Shown here: positions 37,012-46,199 of the stretch, in pieces
Layout of the letters: each line of letters starts with the position of its first letter
Position numbering within the stretch: the stretch's first letter is position 1
DNA from: an uncultured Paracoccaceae bacterium
Lineage (GTDB): Bacteria; Pseudomonadota; Alphaproteobacteria; Rhodobacterales; Rhodobacteraceae
Direction: 5' to 3'
Assembly: GCA_947501025.1 (NCBI GenBank)
Contig: CANMUM010000005.1
Span: 1-64,000, forward strand
Length of the DNA: 64,000 nucleotides
The notes under the pieces: generated by a model
The model's database searches: none
What the model was told of the DNA's origin: nothing
Seen by the model: only the letters and a program-made list of their open reading frames with translations
Program-made: the position numbers and the translations under genes

Positions 37012-37728
37012 TTATCCTCGAGCAAGAAGTCCTGTAAACAATTTTCGGCGCGCTGGTGGTATCTTCTTGATCTCGACGCCTGTAAAGACATGAACTGTAT
37101 CGAGATCATGATCGACAACGGCATGATCAGAGACCCACCCCCCAAGCATCAGATAAGAGCGCAATAAAGGCGGCATGGTTTTTTGGGCAAGTTGTAAATT
37201 CGGTTTGCGCAGCCGAAAATTCTTAGCAAATTCAAATACTTTTGGTGCCTTTATTGCCGGCATAAATCGACGCGGAGCGAGATGGCGCTCTTTAAGAAGA
37301 GCGAGAGCCTCGGCGTGCATATCAATTTCCGCACCGTGAAAACTTGAGCAGCCAAAGAGCAGATCAATATCGCGATCAAGAACAAATTTTGTAAGTTCAG
37401 TCCATGCCAGCCTAATGATGTCGGGATCGCTATATTCAGGATCTACACAAAAACGACCAAGCTCCAATGAGCGCCCACCCATTTTCTTAATATCAGCAAG
37501 ATCATAAAATTGAGCCGAGTAACTGTGATCAAGAGATTCAGGAGTTTCAAACGGGATCATGCGGAAAGTGCAAACAAGATCTCCCTCATTATTTCTGATC
37601 AATCCATGCATCGCCACATCATCAAGGATATCATAATCGCGCACCCCATCACGAAACAGCCGCCCGCGAAATGCCTGAGCCATTGCAATGTCGTTCGTAT
37701 CTTTACTAAACTCCAAATGATATTTCAT
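37012..37728 (-). CDS. olsB: OlsB-like GNAT acyltransferase (ornithine lipid or related)
   Basis: 238 residues from the ATG at 37728, preceded by AAGGTG. The N-terminal LEFSKDTNDIAMAQAFRGRLF and SLELGRFCVDPEYSDPDIIRLAW segments and LLFGCSSFHG match the OlsB/hemolysin-like GNAT family, which transfers a 3-hydroxyacyl chain from acyl carrier protein to ornithine. OlsA is not in the window, so ornithine-lipid synthesis is inferred from family only. Confidence 0.75.
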   Translation of the reverse strand: MKYHLEFSKDTNDIAMAQAFRGRLFRDGVRDYDILDDVAMHGLIRNNEGDLVCTFRMIPFETPESLDHSYSAQFYDLADIKKMGGRSLELGRFCVDPEYSDPDIIRLAWTELTKFVLDRDIDLLFGCSSFHGAEIDMHAEALALLKERHLAPRRFMPAIKAPKVFEFAKNFRLRKPNLQLAQKTMPPLLRSYLMLGGWVSDHAVVDHDLDTVHVFTGVEIKKIPPARRKLFTGLLARG

Positions 37729-37813
37729 AATAATCACCTTAACCGTTCAGCTACACATAATCACTTAGAATGAATATAGCGATATTATGTAACAAAAATG
37801 TGTCAAAAAATGA

Positions 37814-38269
37814 TCAATTTTGCGGTAAGAAGTTCTCAGCAGAAAAGTTACCAATGCCACCAATGAGCTGATCAAGGATCGAAAGCTCACGACCACCCGT
37901 CTCTGTCACATCATTTGCCAATGGAATATATTTGCCGTCTTCGAGGCTGAACTCTTCAACCTTCACAACTTTATTGGCACTATTGAACTGAATGGCCAAA
38001 ATGCGGCGCGTGACTTCTCGCGTTGGCAGAATGCCTGGATATTCACGATATGATGCGATGTAATACCAAACCAATTCATCTTCACCCACAACTGTTGCTG
38101 GGCCGAATTTTTCGTGAATTGTCTCTTGCGTATCCACATTAACCTGAATGGCTGCGATCTCAGCGGGTGTTGGCACATAGCCCGTTGCATTGCCTAGGCT
38201 ACAAGCAAGTAAGCCAAATGCAAGAAAAATTGTCGCGCTAAATTTCGCAAAAGAAGGTTTCGTAATCAT
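37814..38269 (-). CDS. bamE: Outer-membrane assembly lipoprotein BamE (SmpA/OmlA)
   Basis: 151 residues. The signal peptide ends with the lipobox GLLACS, giving a lipoprotein with Cys23 as the first mature residue. The SmpA/OmlA domain is visible: VNVDTQETIHEKFGPATVVGE and ELVWYYIASY. BamE is a non-catalytic subunit of the BAM complex that inserts outer-membrane proteins. It is divergent from the DUF177 gene, the conserved alphaproteobacterial arrangement. Confidence 0.88.
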   Translation of the reverse strand: MITKPSFAKFSATIFLAFGLLACSLGNATGYVPTPAEIAAIQVNVDTQETIHEKFGPATVVGEDELVWYYIASYREYPGILPTREVTRRILAIQFNSANKVVKVEEFSLEDGKYIPLANDVTETGGRELSILDQLIGGIGNFSAENFLPQN

Positions 38270-38387
38270 GTTATCTCTCTATTTTCCTTGACTTACGATA
38301 TTCAAGGCTGTCACGCAATGACATTTTATAGGTGACTTGGAGTTGATGGCAACTTGTCGCCAAAAAATAAACGCGCTAAAGGGGCAT

Positions 38388-38933
38388 ATGTTTACAACTC
38401 ATCAAATCCCCCTTCTGCGCCTTGATAAATCACGCACCCATGAATTTACTTATGTGCCAGACACAAAAAAAATCATCGAGATGAATGACTTTATTGGTTT
38501 TCGCAAGATTGCGATTTCCAGCTTTAAGGGCAGTTTAACCCCTCTTCGCGATGGCGTCGATCTCAAAGCCAAACTGATTGGTCAAGCAACGCAAGAATGC
38601 GTTATCTCTGGAGCTCCGGTCCATACCAAGCTCAATCATGACATAATTCGCAAATATCGCAGTGACATTACCGAATTTGAGGTTGATATTGCCCATGAAG
38701 AGAATTTTGATGACAGCTATGATGTTTTGCCTGCCAATCTTGAGCTTGATGACCTTTTATGCGAATCAATCCTGCTTTTAACGCCTGAATATCCCAAGCT
38801 TCCTAAATATTTAGAAGGTGGAGAATGGTCAATCTCCTCTGGTGACTTCGAAGAAGATGCCGAAAATGAACGGCCAAACCCATTTGCACAACTCGATGAG
38901 AAGCTTTTTGGCAAAAAATCTGATGAAACATGA
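38388..38933 (+). CDS. DUF177 (YceD) protein
   Basis: 181 residues from the ATG at 38388; an AGGGG ribosome-binding site lies 5 bases upstream, so the longer frame is not used. Family hallmarks are QECVISGAPV in the middle and the acidic DDLLCESILLLTPEYPKLP stretch. YceD is linked to 23S rRNA and ribosome maturation in other bacteria and is almost always found before rpmF, as here. Confidence 0.85.
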   Translation: MFTTHQIPLLRLDKSRTHEFTYVPDTKKIIEMNDFIGFRKIAISSFKGSLTPLRDGVDLKAKLIGQATQECVISGAPVHTKLNHDIIRKYRSDITEFEVDIAHEENFDDSYDVLPANLELDDLLCESILLLTPEYPKLPKYLEGGEWSISSGDFEEDAENERPNPFAQLDEKLFGKKSDET

Positions 38934-38942
38934 ATTTTTGTC

Positions 38943-39065
38943 TTGAAGGATAAAGGATTTACGTTCATAGACGCGCCTGAGCTATTTCGTCTCACCTTGG
39001 TGCTAATCGTTTTAACATCTTGCATTTGGGTGAACCGCGCGATAGAAAACCCCATTGTTAATTAA
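38943..39065 (+). CDS. Possible 40-residue single-span membrane protein
   Basis: A short open frame from TTG (38943) fills the gap between DUF177 and rpmF. It encodes a charged start (MKDKGFTFIDAPELF), one hydrophobic helix (LTLVLIVLTSCIWV) and a short polar tail. No ribosome-binding site is convincing and the protein is tiny, so it may be chance; the clean single-helix layout is the reason to list it. Confidence 0.25.
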   Translation: MKDKGFTFIDAPELFRLTLVLIVLTSCIWVNRAIENPIVN

Positions 39066-39087
39066 TTGAGTAAAAGAGGGAATAATC

Positions 39088-39294
39088 ATGGCTGTCCCCA
39101 AGAGTAAGATTACACGTTCAAAAGGTGGCATGCGCCGCGCACACGATGCGTTGGTTGCAGACAATCCAAACGAATGTCCAAATTGTGGCGAATTGAAGCG
39201 TCCACATCACGTTTGTGCATCATGTGGCTTTTATGCTGATCGCGAAGTTGTCGCACAAAGCAATGACATTGATTTGGATGACGACGCAGCCTAA
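39088..39294 (+). CDS. rpmF: Ribosomal protein bL32
   Basis: 68 residues. The start [21 protein letters not shown] is standard for bL32. The zinc ribbon [20 protein letters not shown] is complete, so this is the zinc-binding form. It sits between DUF177 and plsX, the widespread rpmF-plsX-fabH order that links ribosome and fatty-acid/phospholipid synthesis. Confidence 0.97.
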   Translation: MAVPKSKITRSKGGMRRAHDALVADNPNECPNCGELKRPHHVCASCGFYADREVVAQSNDIDLDDDAA

Positions 39295-39321
39295 GGGCTC
39301 GTCGCGGATTGATTAAGCCAA

Positions 39322-40392
39322 GTGAGCCAAGAGCCACAAAGCCATCAAGACAATGTCATCATCGCGATTGACGCGATGGGCGCTGATAAGGGCGTGCGGA
39401 CGGTTTTAAAGGGCCTTTCGCGGTCATTGGACAAGAATAATCAATTAAGCTTTCTTATATTTGGTCGTGTGGATGAGATCCGCTCGGCTATTAAGCGCTT
39501 TAAGAAACTCGCGTCACGCTCAAAAATCATCCACTGTGATGATGTGGTCGCAATGGACGATAAGCCCGCGCAAGTTATGCGCCGCGGCAAATCAACCTCT
39601 ATGTATGGCGCTATTTCGGCTGTGAAATCAGGCGATGCGCATGTCGCGGTTTCCTGCGGCAATACAGGCGCTCTTATGGCCTTGTCCATGCTGATCCTGC
39701 GCAAGGCTCCGAAAATCAACCGCCCTGCTATTGCGGTTCTTTGGCCATCACGTTCAAAAGCTGGCGTGAACATCATGCTTGATGGTGGCGCTGATATCAA
39801 AGCAGATGCCGAGGATTATCTTCATTATAGCATTATGGGCGCATCTTATGCGCGCAATGCCTTTGATCTTGTAAAGCCGCGCGTTGGTTTGCTCAATGTG
39901 GGCACTGAAGAACATAAAGGTCGTGCCGAGCTTCAAGAAGCTAATGAGAAAATCCATGCAGCAGCTGATATGATCGATATTGAATATAAAGGCTTTGTTG
40001 AAGGTGGTGATATTGTGGGTGATGTTGTTGATGTCGTCGTGACAGATGGCTTTACAGGAAATGTCGCTCTCAAAACTGGCGAAGGCATTGCAAAGCTTAT
40101 TAGTGATAAAATGCGATCGGCTTTCAAACATAGTATTCTTTCCAAAATCGGGGCAATGTTCTCCTATAGCTCACTGAATAGATTGAAAAAAAATATGGAT
40201 CCGCGGCGTTTTAATGGTGGTGTTTTCCTTGGGTTAAACGGCACAGTCATTAAATCACATGGTTCTTCTGATGCGGTTGCCATGTCATCTGCTGTAAAAC
40301 TCGCGCACCGCCTTGCTCAAAACGACTTTCATAACCGCGTATCAAAGCGGCTCAATGCCACATTGGGCGGTGAGGATTTAAGTGATGAGTGA
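39322..40392 (+). CDS. plsX: Phosphate acyltransferase PlsX
   Basis: Makes acyl-phosphate from acyl-ACP for phospholipid synthesis. IAIDAMGADKG at the start, SCGNTGALMALSM, the LNVGTEEHKG motif and VVTDGFTGNVALK are all present in 356 residues. The start is GTG at 39322. Its last codons overlap fabH by 8 bases. Confidence 0.96.
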   Translation: MSQEPQSHQDNVIIAIDAMGADKGVRTVLKGLSRSLDKNNQLSFLIFGRVDEIRSAIKRFKKLASRSKIIHCDDVVAMDDKPAQVMRRGKSTSMYGAISAVKSGDAHVAVSCGNTGALMALSMLILRKAPKINRPAIAVLWPSRSKAGVNIMLDGGADIKADAEDYLHYSIMGASYARNAFDLVKPRVGLLNVGTEEHKGRAELQEANEKIHAAADMIDIEYKGFVEGGDIVGDVVDVVVTDGFTGNVALKTGEGIAKLISDKMRSAFKHSILSKIGAMFSYSSLNRLKKNMDPRRFNGGVFLGLNGTVIKSHGSSDAVAMSSAVKLAHRLAQNDFHNRVSKRLNATLGGEDLSDE

Positions 40393-41347
40393 TATGCAAT
40401 CGGTCGTCATCGCAACGGGCTCTTATCTCCCCAAACGCATTGTGACCAACGATGAAATTTCCACATTTATTGACACATCTGATGAATGGATACGCACACG
40501 CTCAGGTATTGAGGCGCGACATTTCGCAGCCGAAGGAGAGCTGACTTCTGATTTGGCCATTGCAGCCGCAAATGATGCATTTCAGTCTGCAAATATTGAC
40601 CCAAACTCAATTGACGCAGTTATTGTGGCAACGGCTACTCCTGATGAAACATTTCCCTCTACAGCCAGCAAAGTGCAGCACGCCATCGGTATGAAAGGCG
40701 GCTTTGCCTTTGATATTTCGGCGGTATGTGCGGGTTTTATTTATGCGATTTCCAATGCGGATGCTTTGATCCGCGCAGGCCAAGCCAAGCGCATTTTGGT
40801 GATTGGCGCGGAAACATTTTCACGCATTATGGATTGGGAAGATCGCACAACTGCCGTGCTTTTTGGAGATGGCGCTGGAGCTGTTATCCTTGAGGCTCAA
40901 GATAGCGAACGCGGCATACTTTCAACCGATCTTCATTCTGATGGCAGTCATCATGACCTTCTTTATGTCGATGGTGGCGTTTCAAGCACCGGCACTGCTG
41001 GCAAATTGCGTATGCAGGGCAAGGAAGTGTTTAAACATGCTGTGTCAAAGCTTGCAAAAACAGCTGAAACAGCGCTCGAAAAAGCAGGTCTTCAATCAAG
41101 TGATGTAGACTGGATTGTCCCGCATCAAGCCAATTTGCGTATTATCAAGGCAACAGCAGATAAGATGAATATACCGATGGAACAAGTCATCGTAACTGTC
41201 CAGAATCATGGCAATACTTCGGCGGCATCAATCCCCTTAGCACTTGATCATGGGGTCAAAACCAAACAGATTCGCAAAAATCAGATCATCGCTATTGAGG
41301 CAATTGGGGGTGGATTGGTCTGGGGTGCTGCAATTTTGCGCTGGTAA
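40385..41347 (+). CDS. fabH: Beta-ketoacyl-ACP synthase III
   Basis: Starts fatty-acid chains from acetyl-CoA and malonyl-ACP. The Cys-His-Asn triad is visible in ISAVCAGFIYA (Cys about residue 113), VPHQANLRI (His) and NHGNTSAAS (Asn). Length 320 from the ATG at 40385, which overlaps the plsX stop in ATGAGTGA; the GTG one codon earlier is less likely. Translationally coupled to plsX. Confidence 0.96.
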   Translation: MSDMQSVVIATGSYLPKRIVTNDEISTFIDTSDEWIRTRSGIEARHFAAEGELTSDLAIAAANDAFQSANIDPNSIDAVIVATATPDETFPSTASKVQHAIGMKGGFAFDISAVCAGFIYAISNADALIRAGQAKRILVIGAETFSRIMDWEDRTTAVLFGDGAGAVILEAQDSERGILSTDLHSDGSHHDLLYVDGGVSSTGTAGKLRMQGKEVFKHAVSKLAKTAETALEKAGLQSSDVDWIVPHQANLRIIKATADKMNIPMEQVIVTVQNHGNTSAASIPLALDHGVKTKQIRKNQIIAIEAIGGGLVWGAAILRW

Positions 41348-41448
41348 TGGTTGAATTTTAATCAAAATAGATAAAAAAATCAATCTCTTCTCGATTGTTG
41401 TTGATTTTATATGCTCTTTTGCTAGAATATGGTTAACGGAGATTTTAT

Positions 41449-41763
41449 ATGCCACAACGCACACTTACACGTCTAGATTTGAGCGAAGCCCTTATTCGCG
41501 AAATTGGCTTACCCCGCACCGAAACAATCGATCTTGTTGAGATGGTTCTTTCAGAGATTTCAAATGCAGCCACAAACGGGCAAGATGTTAAACTTTCCCA
41601 TTTTGGAACCTTTAGCTTGCTTGATAAGGTTCAGCGCATTGGCCGCAATCCCAAAACGGGTGAGGAAGTTCCAATTACATCACGTCGCGTGATGAGCTTC
41701 CGTCCTTCTCAAAAAATGAAAACACGTGTGAACCAAGGCGGTTTATCACGTCAAAACTCTTAA
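41449..41763 (+). CDS. ihfA: Integration host factor alpha subunit
   Basis: 104 residues of HU/IHF fold. [19 protein letters not shown] begins the dimerisation helices; [11 protein letters not shown] and the DNA-bending arm [25 protein letters not shown] follow, with the conserved proline in NPKTG. A GGAG ribosome-binding site precedes the ATG. It binds as a heterodimer with IhfB. Standard position after plsX-fabH. Confidence 0.94.
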   Translation: MPQRTLTRLDLSEALIREIGLPRTETIDLVEMVLSEISNAATNGQDVKLSHFGTFSLLDKVQRIGRNPKTGEEVPITSRRVMSFRPSQKMKTRVNQGGLSRQNS

Positions 41764-41777
41764 ATTTTGGAATTGTT

Positions 41778-42137
41778 TTGAAAAAATCATCTCAAGCCTA
41801 CCGAAATATACGCGAAGCATCCGCTGAATTAGAATTAGAAGCCCATGTATTGCGATTCTGGGAAAGCCGTTTTGATGATCTTAAGCCCATGACCAGAGGT
41901 GGTGGACGCCGTTTTTACTCTGTTAACGATATGGCATTGCTACGCACAATAAAACATTTGCTACATGATGAAGGTCACACAATAAAGGCTGCCAATCGCA
42001 TGGTTTCTGAGGGCTATGTCGCGCCTGAGTCTTCAGAAAAACCAGCTATGGACTTATCGTCACTATATGAATCTATAAATATGCTGATTGAGAATGCCCG
42101 CCGTGATATTGCTCAAATGAACGCCCTCCTCAATTAG
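41778..42137 (+). CDS. MerR-family regulator
   Basis: 119 residues, starting at TTG. A MerR-type winged helix covers about residues 4-70: YRNIREASAELELEAHVLRFWE, then FDDLKPMTRGGGRRFYSVNDM. A short helical tail follows; there are no effector-binding cysteines, so it is not a metal-sensing MerR. This gene after ihfA is a conserved alphaproteobacterial neighbour whose target is not established. It is followed by tRNA-Pro. Confidence 0.85.
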   Translation: MKKSSQAYRNIREASAELELEAHVLRFWESRFDDLKPMTRGGGRRFYSVNDMALLRTIKHLLHDEGHTIKAANRMVSEGYVAPESSEKPAMDLSSLYESINMLIENARRDIAQMNALLN

Positions 42138-42178
42138 AGCTTGCGTGCTTGTTTTCATGCCAGTATAAGCGCCACATT

Positions 42179-42255
42179 CGGGCTATAGCGCAGTCTGGTA
42201 GCGCGTTCGTCTGGGGGACGAGAGGTCGCAGGTTCAAGTCCTGCTAGCCCGACCA
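42179..42255 (+). tRNA. tRNA-Pro (anticodon GGG)
   Basis: A complete 77-base cloverleaf including an encoded CCA. Acceptor arms CGGGCTA and TAGCCCG pair fully. The anticodon arm TTCGT / ACGAG encloses the loop CTGGGGG with GGG as anticodon. The T arm GCAGG TTCAAGT CCTGC is canonical, with A as discriminator base. Confidence 0.97.
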
Positions 42256-42446
42256 AATTTATGATTTTTATGGGTCGCCGAATATCAAAAAATAAAATAC
42301 AAAAAACACTAAACACTGACAAAGGTTTTATTTAAAATTAATGTCTGTACCAGTGGCATATCAGATTAAATCTCATATTTGCTGGCCAATTATAAAACGT
42401 CTTGATATGGTTTTTTAAATTTACGGCGTAGACAAAGGGTTTTAAT

Positions 42447-43523
42447 ATGACATCTGGCGTATTGGCTGATAGCCAAATAGAGACAATGATCCGCGATGGG
42501 CAGATTGCTGCGAAGCTTCCAATTCCAAAGGAAAATATCCAACCTGCCTCGCTTGATTTGCGCCTTGGAACAATCGCATATCGTGTCCCTGCATCTGTGC
42601 TGCCTGGGAAAGGTACCAAAGTAACAGATCTTCTTAAAGAATTTTCAATGCATGAGATGTCGCTAGAAAACGGTGCTGTGCTTGAAAAAAATTGTGTGTT
42701 TATCGTACCGCTAATGGAGCATATAAAGCTGCCGCAAAATGTGAACGCGGTTGCAAATGCAAAAAGCACGACAGGTCGTTTGGATGTATTTACGCGTTTG
42801 ATTACAGATGAAGGTGTTGAGTTCGATCGTGTTCCCAGTGGTTATGAAGGTCCACTTTATGCGGAAGTATCGCCACGTTCATTCTCCGTGCTGGTGCGCC
42901 CTGCTATGCGCCTCAATCAAATTCGCTTTCGTTCTGGTAAGGTTGAACTTGATGATCAAGAGCTTGCTCAACTTCACGCCAAAACGCCTCTGGTCAATAC
43001 GCCGCCCCATATTGAATCTGGTCTTGGGTTTTCTGTTGATTTATCTGACGCCATCGGAAAAATTGTAGGCTACCGTGCCAAACCTCATACGGGGCTAATT
43101 GATCTGGATCTTATCAATCACTATGATCCCAATGCATTTTGGGAACCTGTTTATGCCGATAAAGGCCGCATTATTCTTGATCCGGGAGCGTTTTATATTT
43201 TGGCCAGCCAAGAAGAAGTGCGCGTCCCTGCTCACTTAGCATGTGAAATGGCGCCTTATATGGCAATGGTTGGAGAATTTCGTGTGCATTATGCAGGATT
43301 TTTCGACCCAGGTTTTGGAATGTCTGATCAAGGTGGCCAAGGTGCGCGGGGCGTACTCGAAGTGCGCTGTCATGAAGCCCCTTTTGTCCTCAATCATGGT
43401 CAACGTGTGGGGCGTTTGGTTTATGAAAATATGGCGAAGATTCCAACCAGCCTATACGGCTCAGGAATTGGTTCAAATTATCAAGGACAAAGCCTCAAGC
43501 TCGCAAAGCAATTCAAATCTTAG
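42447..43523 (+). CDS. dcd: dCTP deaminase, long two-domain form
   Basis: 358 residues, about twice the size of the E. coli enzyme. The N-terminal half has the dCTP deaminase/dUTPase-like opening IQPASLDLRLG and AKSTTGRLDVFTRLI; the C-terminal half repeats the fold with LDPGAFYILASQEEVRVP and HYAGFFDPGFG. This long form is annotated as 2'-deoxycytidine 5'-triphosphate deaminase in alphaproteobacteria; it supplies dUMP precursors. Its stop overlaps the convergent small gene by 4 bases. Confidence 0.88.
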   Translation: MTSGVLADSQIETMIRDGQIAAKLPIPKENIQPASLDLRLGTIAYRVPASVLPGKGTKVTDLLKEFSMHEMSLENGAVLEKNCVFIVPLMEHIKLPQNVNAVANAKSTTGRLDVFTRLITDEGVEFDRVPSGYEGPLYAEVSPRSFSVLVRPAMRLNQIRFRSGKVELDDQELAQLHAKTPLVNTPPHIESGLGFSVDLSDAIGKIVGYRAKPHTGLIDLDLINHYDPNAFWEPVYADKGRIILDPGAFYILASQEEVRVPAHLACEMAPYMAMVGEFRVHYAGFFDPGFGMSDQGGQGARGVLEVRCHEAPFVLNHGQRVGRLVYENMAKIPTSLYGSGIGSNYQGQSLKLAKQFKS

Positions 43524-43720
43524 AAACGATTGCGACGCACTGAGCGCAATTTTTGCTGATCTTCTTTGCTCACATCAATTTGTTGAGCATCTTGCTCATC
43601 ACGAGTTTCCGAACCCTTGCGTGATTTTGCAAAAGCACTCATACCAAATGCCATTACCCCGCTTATTCCACGGCGTATGATTTGACTTATAATCATATTA
43701 ATAATTCGGTTCATGTTCAT
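43520..43720 (-). CDS. Small conserved-type basic protein
   Basis: 66 residues (or 64 from the second ATG, MNRIIN). A hydrophobic amphipathic N-terminus (IINMIISQIIRRGISGVMAFG) is followed by a charged tail ending RSVRRNRF. A GGAAA ribosome-binding site lies upstream. Small proteins of this look occur in many alphaproteobacteria with no known function. The gene is convergent with dcd. Confidence 0.5.
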   Translation of the reverse strand: MNMNRIINMIISQIIRRGISGVMAFGMSAFAKSRKGSETRDEQDAQQIDVSKEDQQKLRSVRRNRF

Positions 43721-43784
43721 GAGTTTATTTTCCTATAGGTTATCATACATATAGGTGTAGATTATGTAAAAAACAAGTTTTTTG

Positions 43785-44420
43785 CTAAACATCACTTTCA
43801 TCGATAAGTTCATCATCAAATTCAGTTGCCAAATTATCGAACTCATTCTCTTCATTTTGACCTTCATCATCAGCTGAATCAAGTGGTGACCTTTCCAAAA
43901 GCCCCGCTTCGCGCAATTCTTTAATACCTGGAAGATCTTTTGCGCTGGTCAATCCAAAATGATCTAAGAAATGTGTGGTTGTTAAAAACGTAATTGGGCG
44001 CCCTGGTGTTTCACGGCGCTTGCCAAGACGTATCCATTCTAAGGAAAGGAGTTGATCCAATGTGCCTTTTGACACAGCAACACCGCGGATTTCCTCAATC
44101 TCGCCACGTGTTGTAGGCTGGTGATAAGCAATAATTGCAAGCGTTTCGATAGCCGCGCGGCTAAGTTTGCGCTCGGCATTGGTTTCATTGCGCAGATAAA
44201 GCTCCATATCAGAAGAAGTCCGAAATGCATATGTATCCGCCATTTTTCGCACATTCACACCACGCATTTCATAACGATCCGTAAGGGCTTCAAGGGCAGC
44301 TTTGACTGGCGCGCCTTCTGGCAATCGGCGCTCAAGCTCGCGTTGAGATAATGGCTCTGCGCTTGCGAATAAAATGGCCTCAACCGCACGTTCAATTTGA
44401 TCTAAATCACGTTCATCCAT
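43785..44420 (-). CDS. scpB: Condensin subunit ScpB
   Basis: 211 residues. The two winged-helix domains of ScpB are visible: IERAVEAILFASAEPLSQRELE at the start and ETLAIIAYHQPTTRGEIEEIRG in the middle, with ITFLTTTHFLDHFGL near the end. It works with ScpA and SMC in chromosome organisation. The C-terminal tail is strongly acidic. Its start overlaps the scpA end by 8 bases. Confidence 0.94.
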   Translation of the reverse strand: MDERDLDQIERAVEAILFASAEPLSQRELERRLPEGAPVKAALEALTDRYEMRGVNVRKMADTYAFRTSSDMELYLRNETNAERKLSRAAIETLAIIAYHQPTTRGEIEEIRGVAVSKGTLDQLLSLEWIRLGKRRETPGRPITFLTTTHFLDHFGLTSAKDLPGIKELREAGLLERSPLDSADDEGQNEENEFDNLATEFDDELIDESDV

Positions 44421-45198
44421 AATTTTCTGCCTGTGCTAAGGAAATATTCCCAAAGGTTTCTTTTTGCTCAATATTGATATGGCCTTCTTTGACCAATTGC
44501 AAAGCCGCTGCAAAATTGGCAGCCATTGCCGAGCGGAATTTTTCAGGCTCATCTCGCCATTCTTCTGGTACAAAAGATGCGAGATCTTTCCAATTATGCC
44601 AAGATCCTAAAAGCCCACGCATACGTTCTAGCGCCTCTTCCATTGCAAGAACTGGTCCACGCGCATAGTGAAGCGGAACAAAATCTTCGCGGGTTTTCAC
44701 CCGTGAATATGCGGTGAGAAGGTCAAACAGATTTGCTGTATAGGTCACATTGCGAATATTCTCAATTTCTTCTGTTTGGCCTTTTGGGAAGAAGTTAATG
44801 CCCAGACGATCACGTGCCATCAATTTGCTTGCGGCATCACGCATTGCTGCCAATCGCTCAAGCTGGAATGCCAAATGCGCCGCCAATTCATCAGCGCTCG
44901 GCCCTTCTTCTGTCGGATCAGGTGGAAGCAATAATCGTGATTTCAAAAAAGCTAACCAAGCCGCCATCACAAGATAATCTGCCGCAAGCTCTATGCGTAA
45001 GCCCTTTGCAGCCTTTACAAAATCCAAATAGCTTTCGGAAAGCTCCAAAATTGAAATTTCGCGCAGATCGAGTTTTTGTGTACGTGCCATGGCCAATAAA
45101 AGATCAAGCGGCCCCTCATATCCATCAATGTCAAGAATAAATGGATTTTCAAGCTGTGCTTCGCTTAATGCATAACTTGGGGCGTTTGTTTCACTCAT
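44413..45198 (-). CDS. scpA: Condensin subunit ScpA (kleisin)
   Basis: 261 residues. The kleisin N-terminal motif DIDGYEGPLDLLLAMARTQKLD and YLVMAAWLAFLKSRLLLPP are typical of ScpA; the C-terminal winged helix includes AMAANFAAALQLVKEGHI. It bridges SMC heads. The start overlaps the nagZ stop in ATGA, so nagZ-scpA-scpB are translated as one unit. Confidence 0.94.
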   Translation of the reverse strand: MSETNAPSYALSEAQLENPFILDIDGYEGPLDLLLAMARTQKLDLREISILELSESYLDFVKAAKGLRIELAADYLVMAAWLAFLKSRLLLPPDPTEEGPSADELAAHLAFQLERLAAMRDAASKLMARDRLGINFFPKGQTEEIENIRNVTYTANLFDLLTAYSRVKTREDFVPLHYARGPVLAMEEALERMRGLLGSWHNWKDLASFVPEEWRDEPEKFRSAMAANFAAALQLVKEGHINIEQKETFGNISLAQAENYG

Positions 45199-46199
45199 AT
45201 TTCAGGCAACAACTTTTGAAACTCTGATCGCTCACCTTTTGATAATGGCTGAATATCTCCAAGGCTTCCAAACAATTTATCAAGGCGGCTTTCTAAATCA
45301 GCAGAGATTTGCAAGTCACTTTCACAAAGCTGTTTGATGTGATCAAACTCACCTGAACAGCTCAAAGCGAGATCCGCACCTGCCTCTAAGCATCTTTTGG
45401 CAAGATCAGCTTGCGTGCCATTAAGGGCTTTCATATCGAGATCATCAGAAAGCATAATGCCCTTAAAACCAACATTTTTACGAATATATTCAAAGCCCTT
45501 AGCCGAAAGCGTTAAAGGATTTTCACTGTCAATTTGCGGATAAAGAATATGCGCATTCATGCCAAATGGATAATCTGGAATAGCCGCAAAGACTTGAGCG
45601 TCTTTCGGCAATTGGTCTGCAAATGGATCACTGTCAAACTCAACCACAGGAAGGGTTTTATGGCTGTCAACTTGGCCACGGCCATGACCAGGAATATGCT
45701 TTGCAACTGGAAACACGCCTGAATCCATCAAACCTTTTTGCGCTTCAATAGCAACTATTCCAAGGCGGGTGACATCACCACCAAAGCTTCTATCCTGAAG
45801 GAAATCAGCCGTAATAGAACAACGCAAATCCAAGCATGGCGCACAATTCACATCAATTCCCATGGCATAAAGATCATCACCGATCAATCTGTGATGAGCA
45901 TAAATGGCGCGCGCAAAATCATCTTCATCAAGATGATCGAAATTACGACCGATCGGGTAGCGATCCCAATATGGTGGGGCAAGGCGCTGAACGCGACCAC
46001 CTTCTTGGTCGATATAAATCTTTGTTTTTTCATCACTAAGTGCATGAATATTATCAGTCAGCTTACGCAATTGATCAGGATTGTCGACATTGCGCAAAAA
46101 GAGAATGATACCCGCAGGCGCATTATCCTTGAAGATTGCTCGCTCATCATTTGTAAGTTCAAGCCCAGAAATTCCTAAAATAAAAGGCCTTATTGTCAT
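45195..46199 (-). CDS. nagZ: Beta-N-acetylhexosaminidase NagZ
   Basis: Glycoside hydrolase family 3 enzyme of muropeptide recycling. The GH3 motifs IYIDQEGGRVQRL, CAPCLDLR, VAKHIPGHGRGQVDSHKTLP and the nucleophile-containing MLSDDLDMKAL are present. I take the ATG at 46199 (334 residues), which overlaps the SPOR gene stop in ATGA; the longer upstream frame with extra cysteines is spurious. It is cytoplasmic, with no signal peptide. Confidence 0.93.
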   Translation of the reverse strand: MTIRPFILGISGLELTNDERAIFKDNAPAGIILFLRNVDNPDQLRKLTDNIHALSDEKTKIYIDQEGGRVQRLAPPYWDRYPIGRNFDHLDEDDFARAIYAHHRLIGDDLYAMGIDVNCAPCLDLRCSITADFLQDRSFGGDVTRLGIVAIEAQKGLMDSGVFPVAKHIPGHGRGQVDSHKTLPVVEFDSDPFADQLPKDAQVFAAIPDYPFGMNAHILYPQIDSENPLTLSAKGFEYIRKNVGFKGIMLSDDLDMKALNGTQADLAKRCLEAGADLALSCSGEFDHIKQLCESDLQISADLESRLDKLFGSLGDIQPLSKGERSEFQKLLPEI

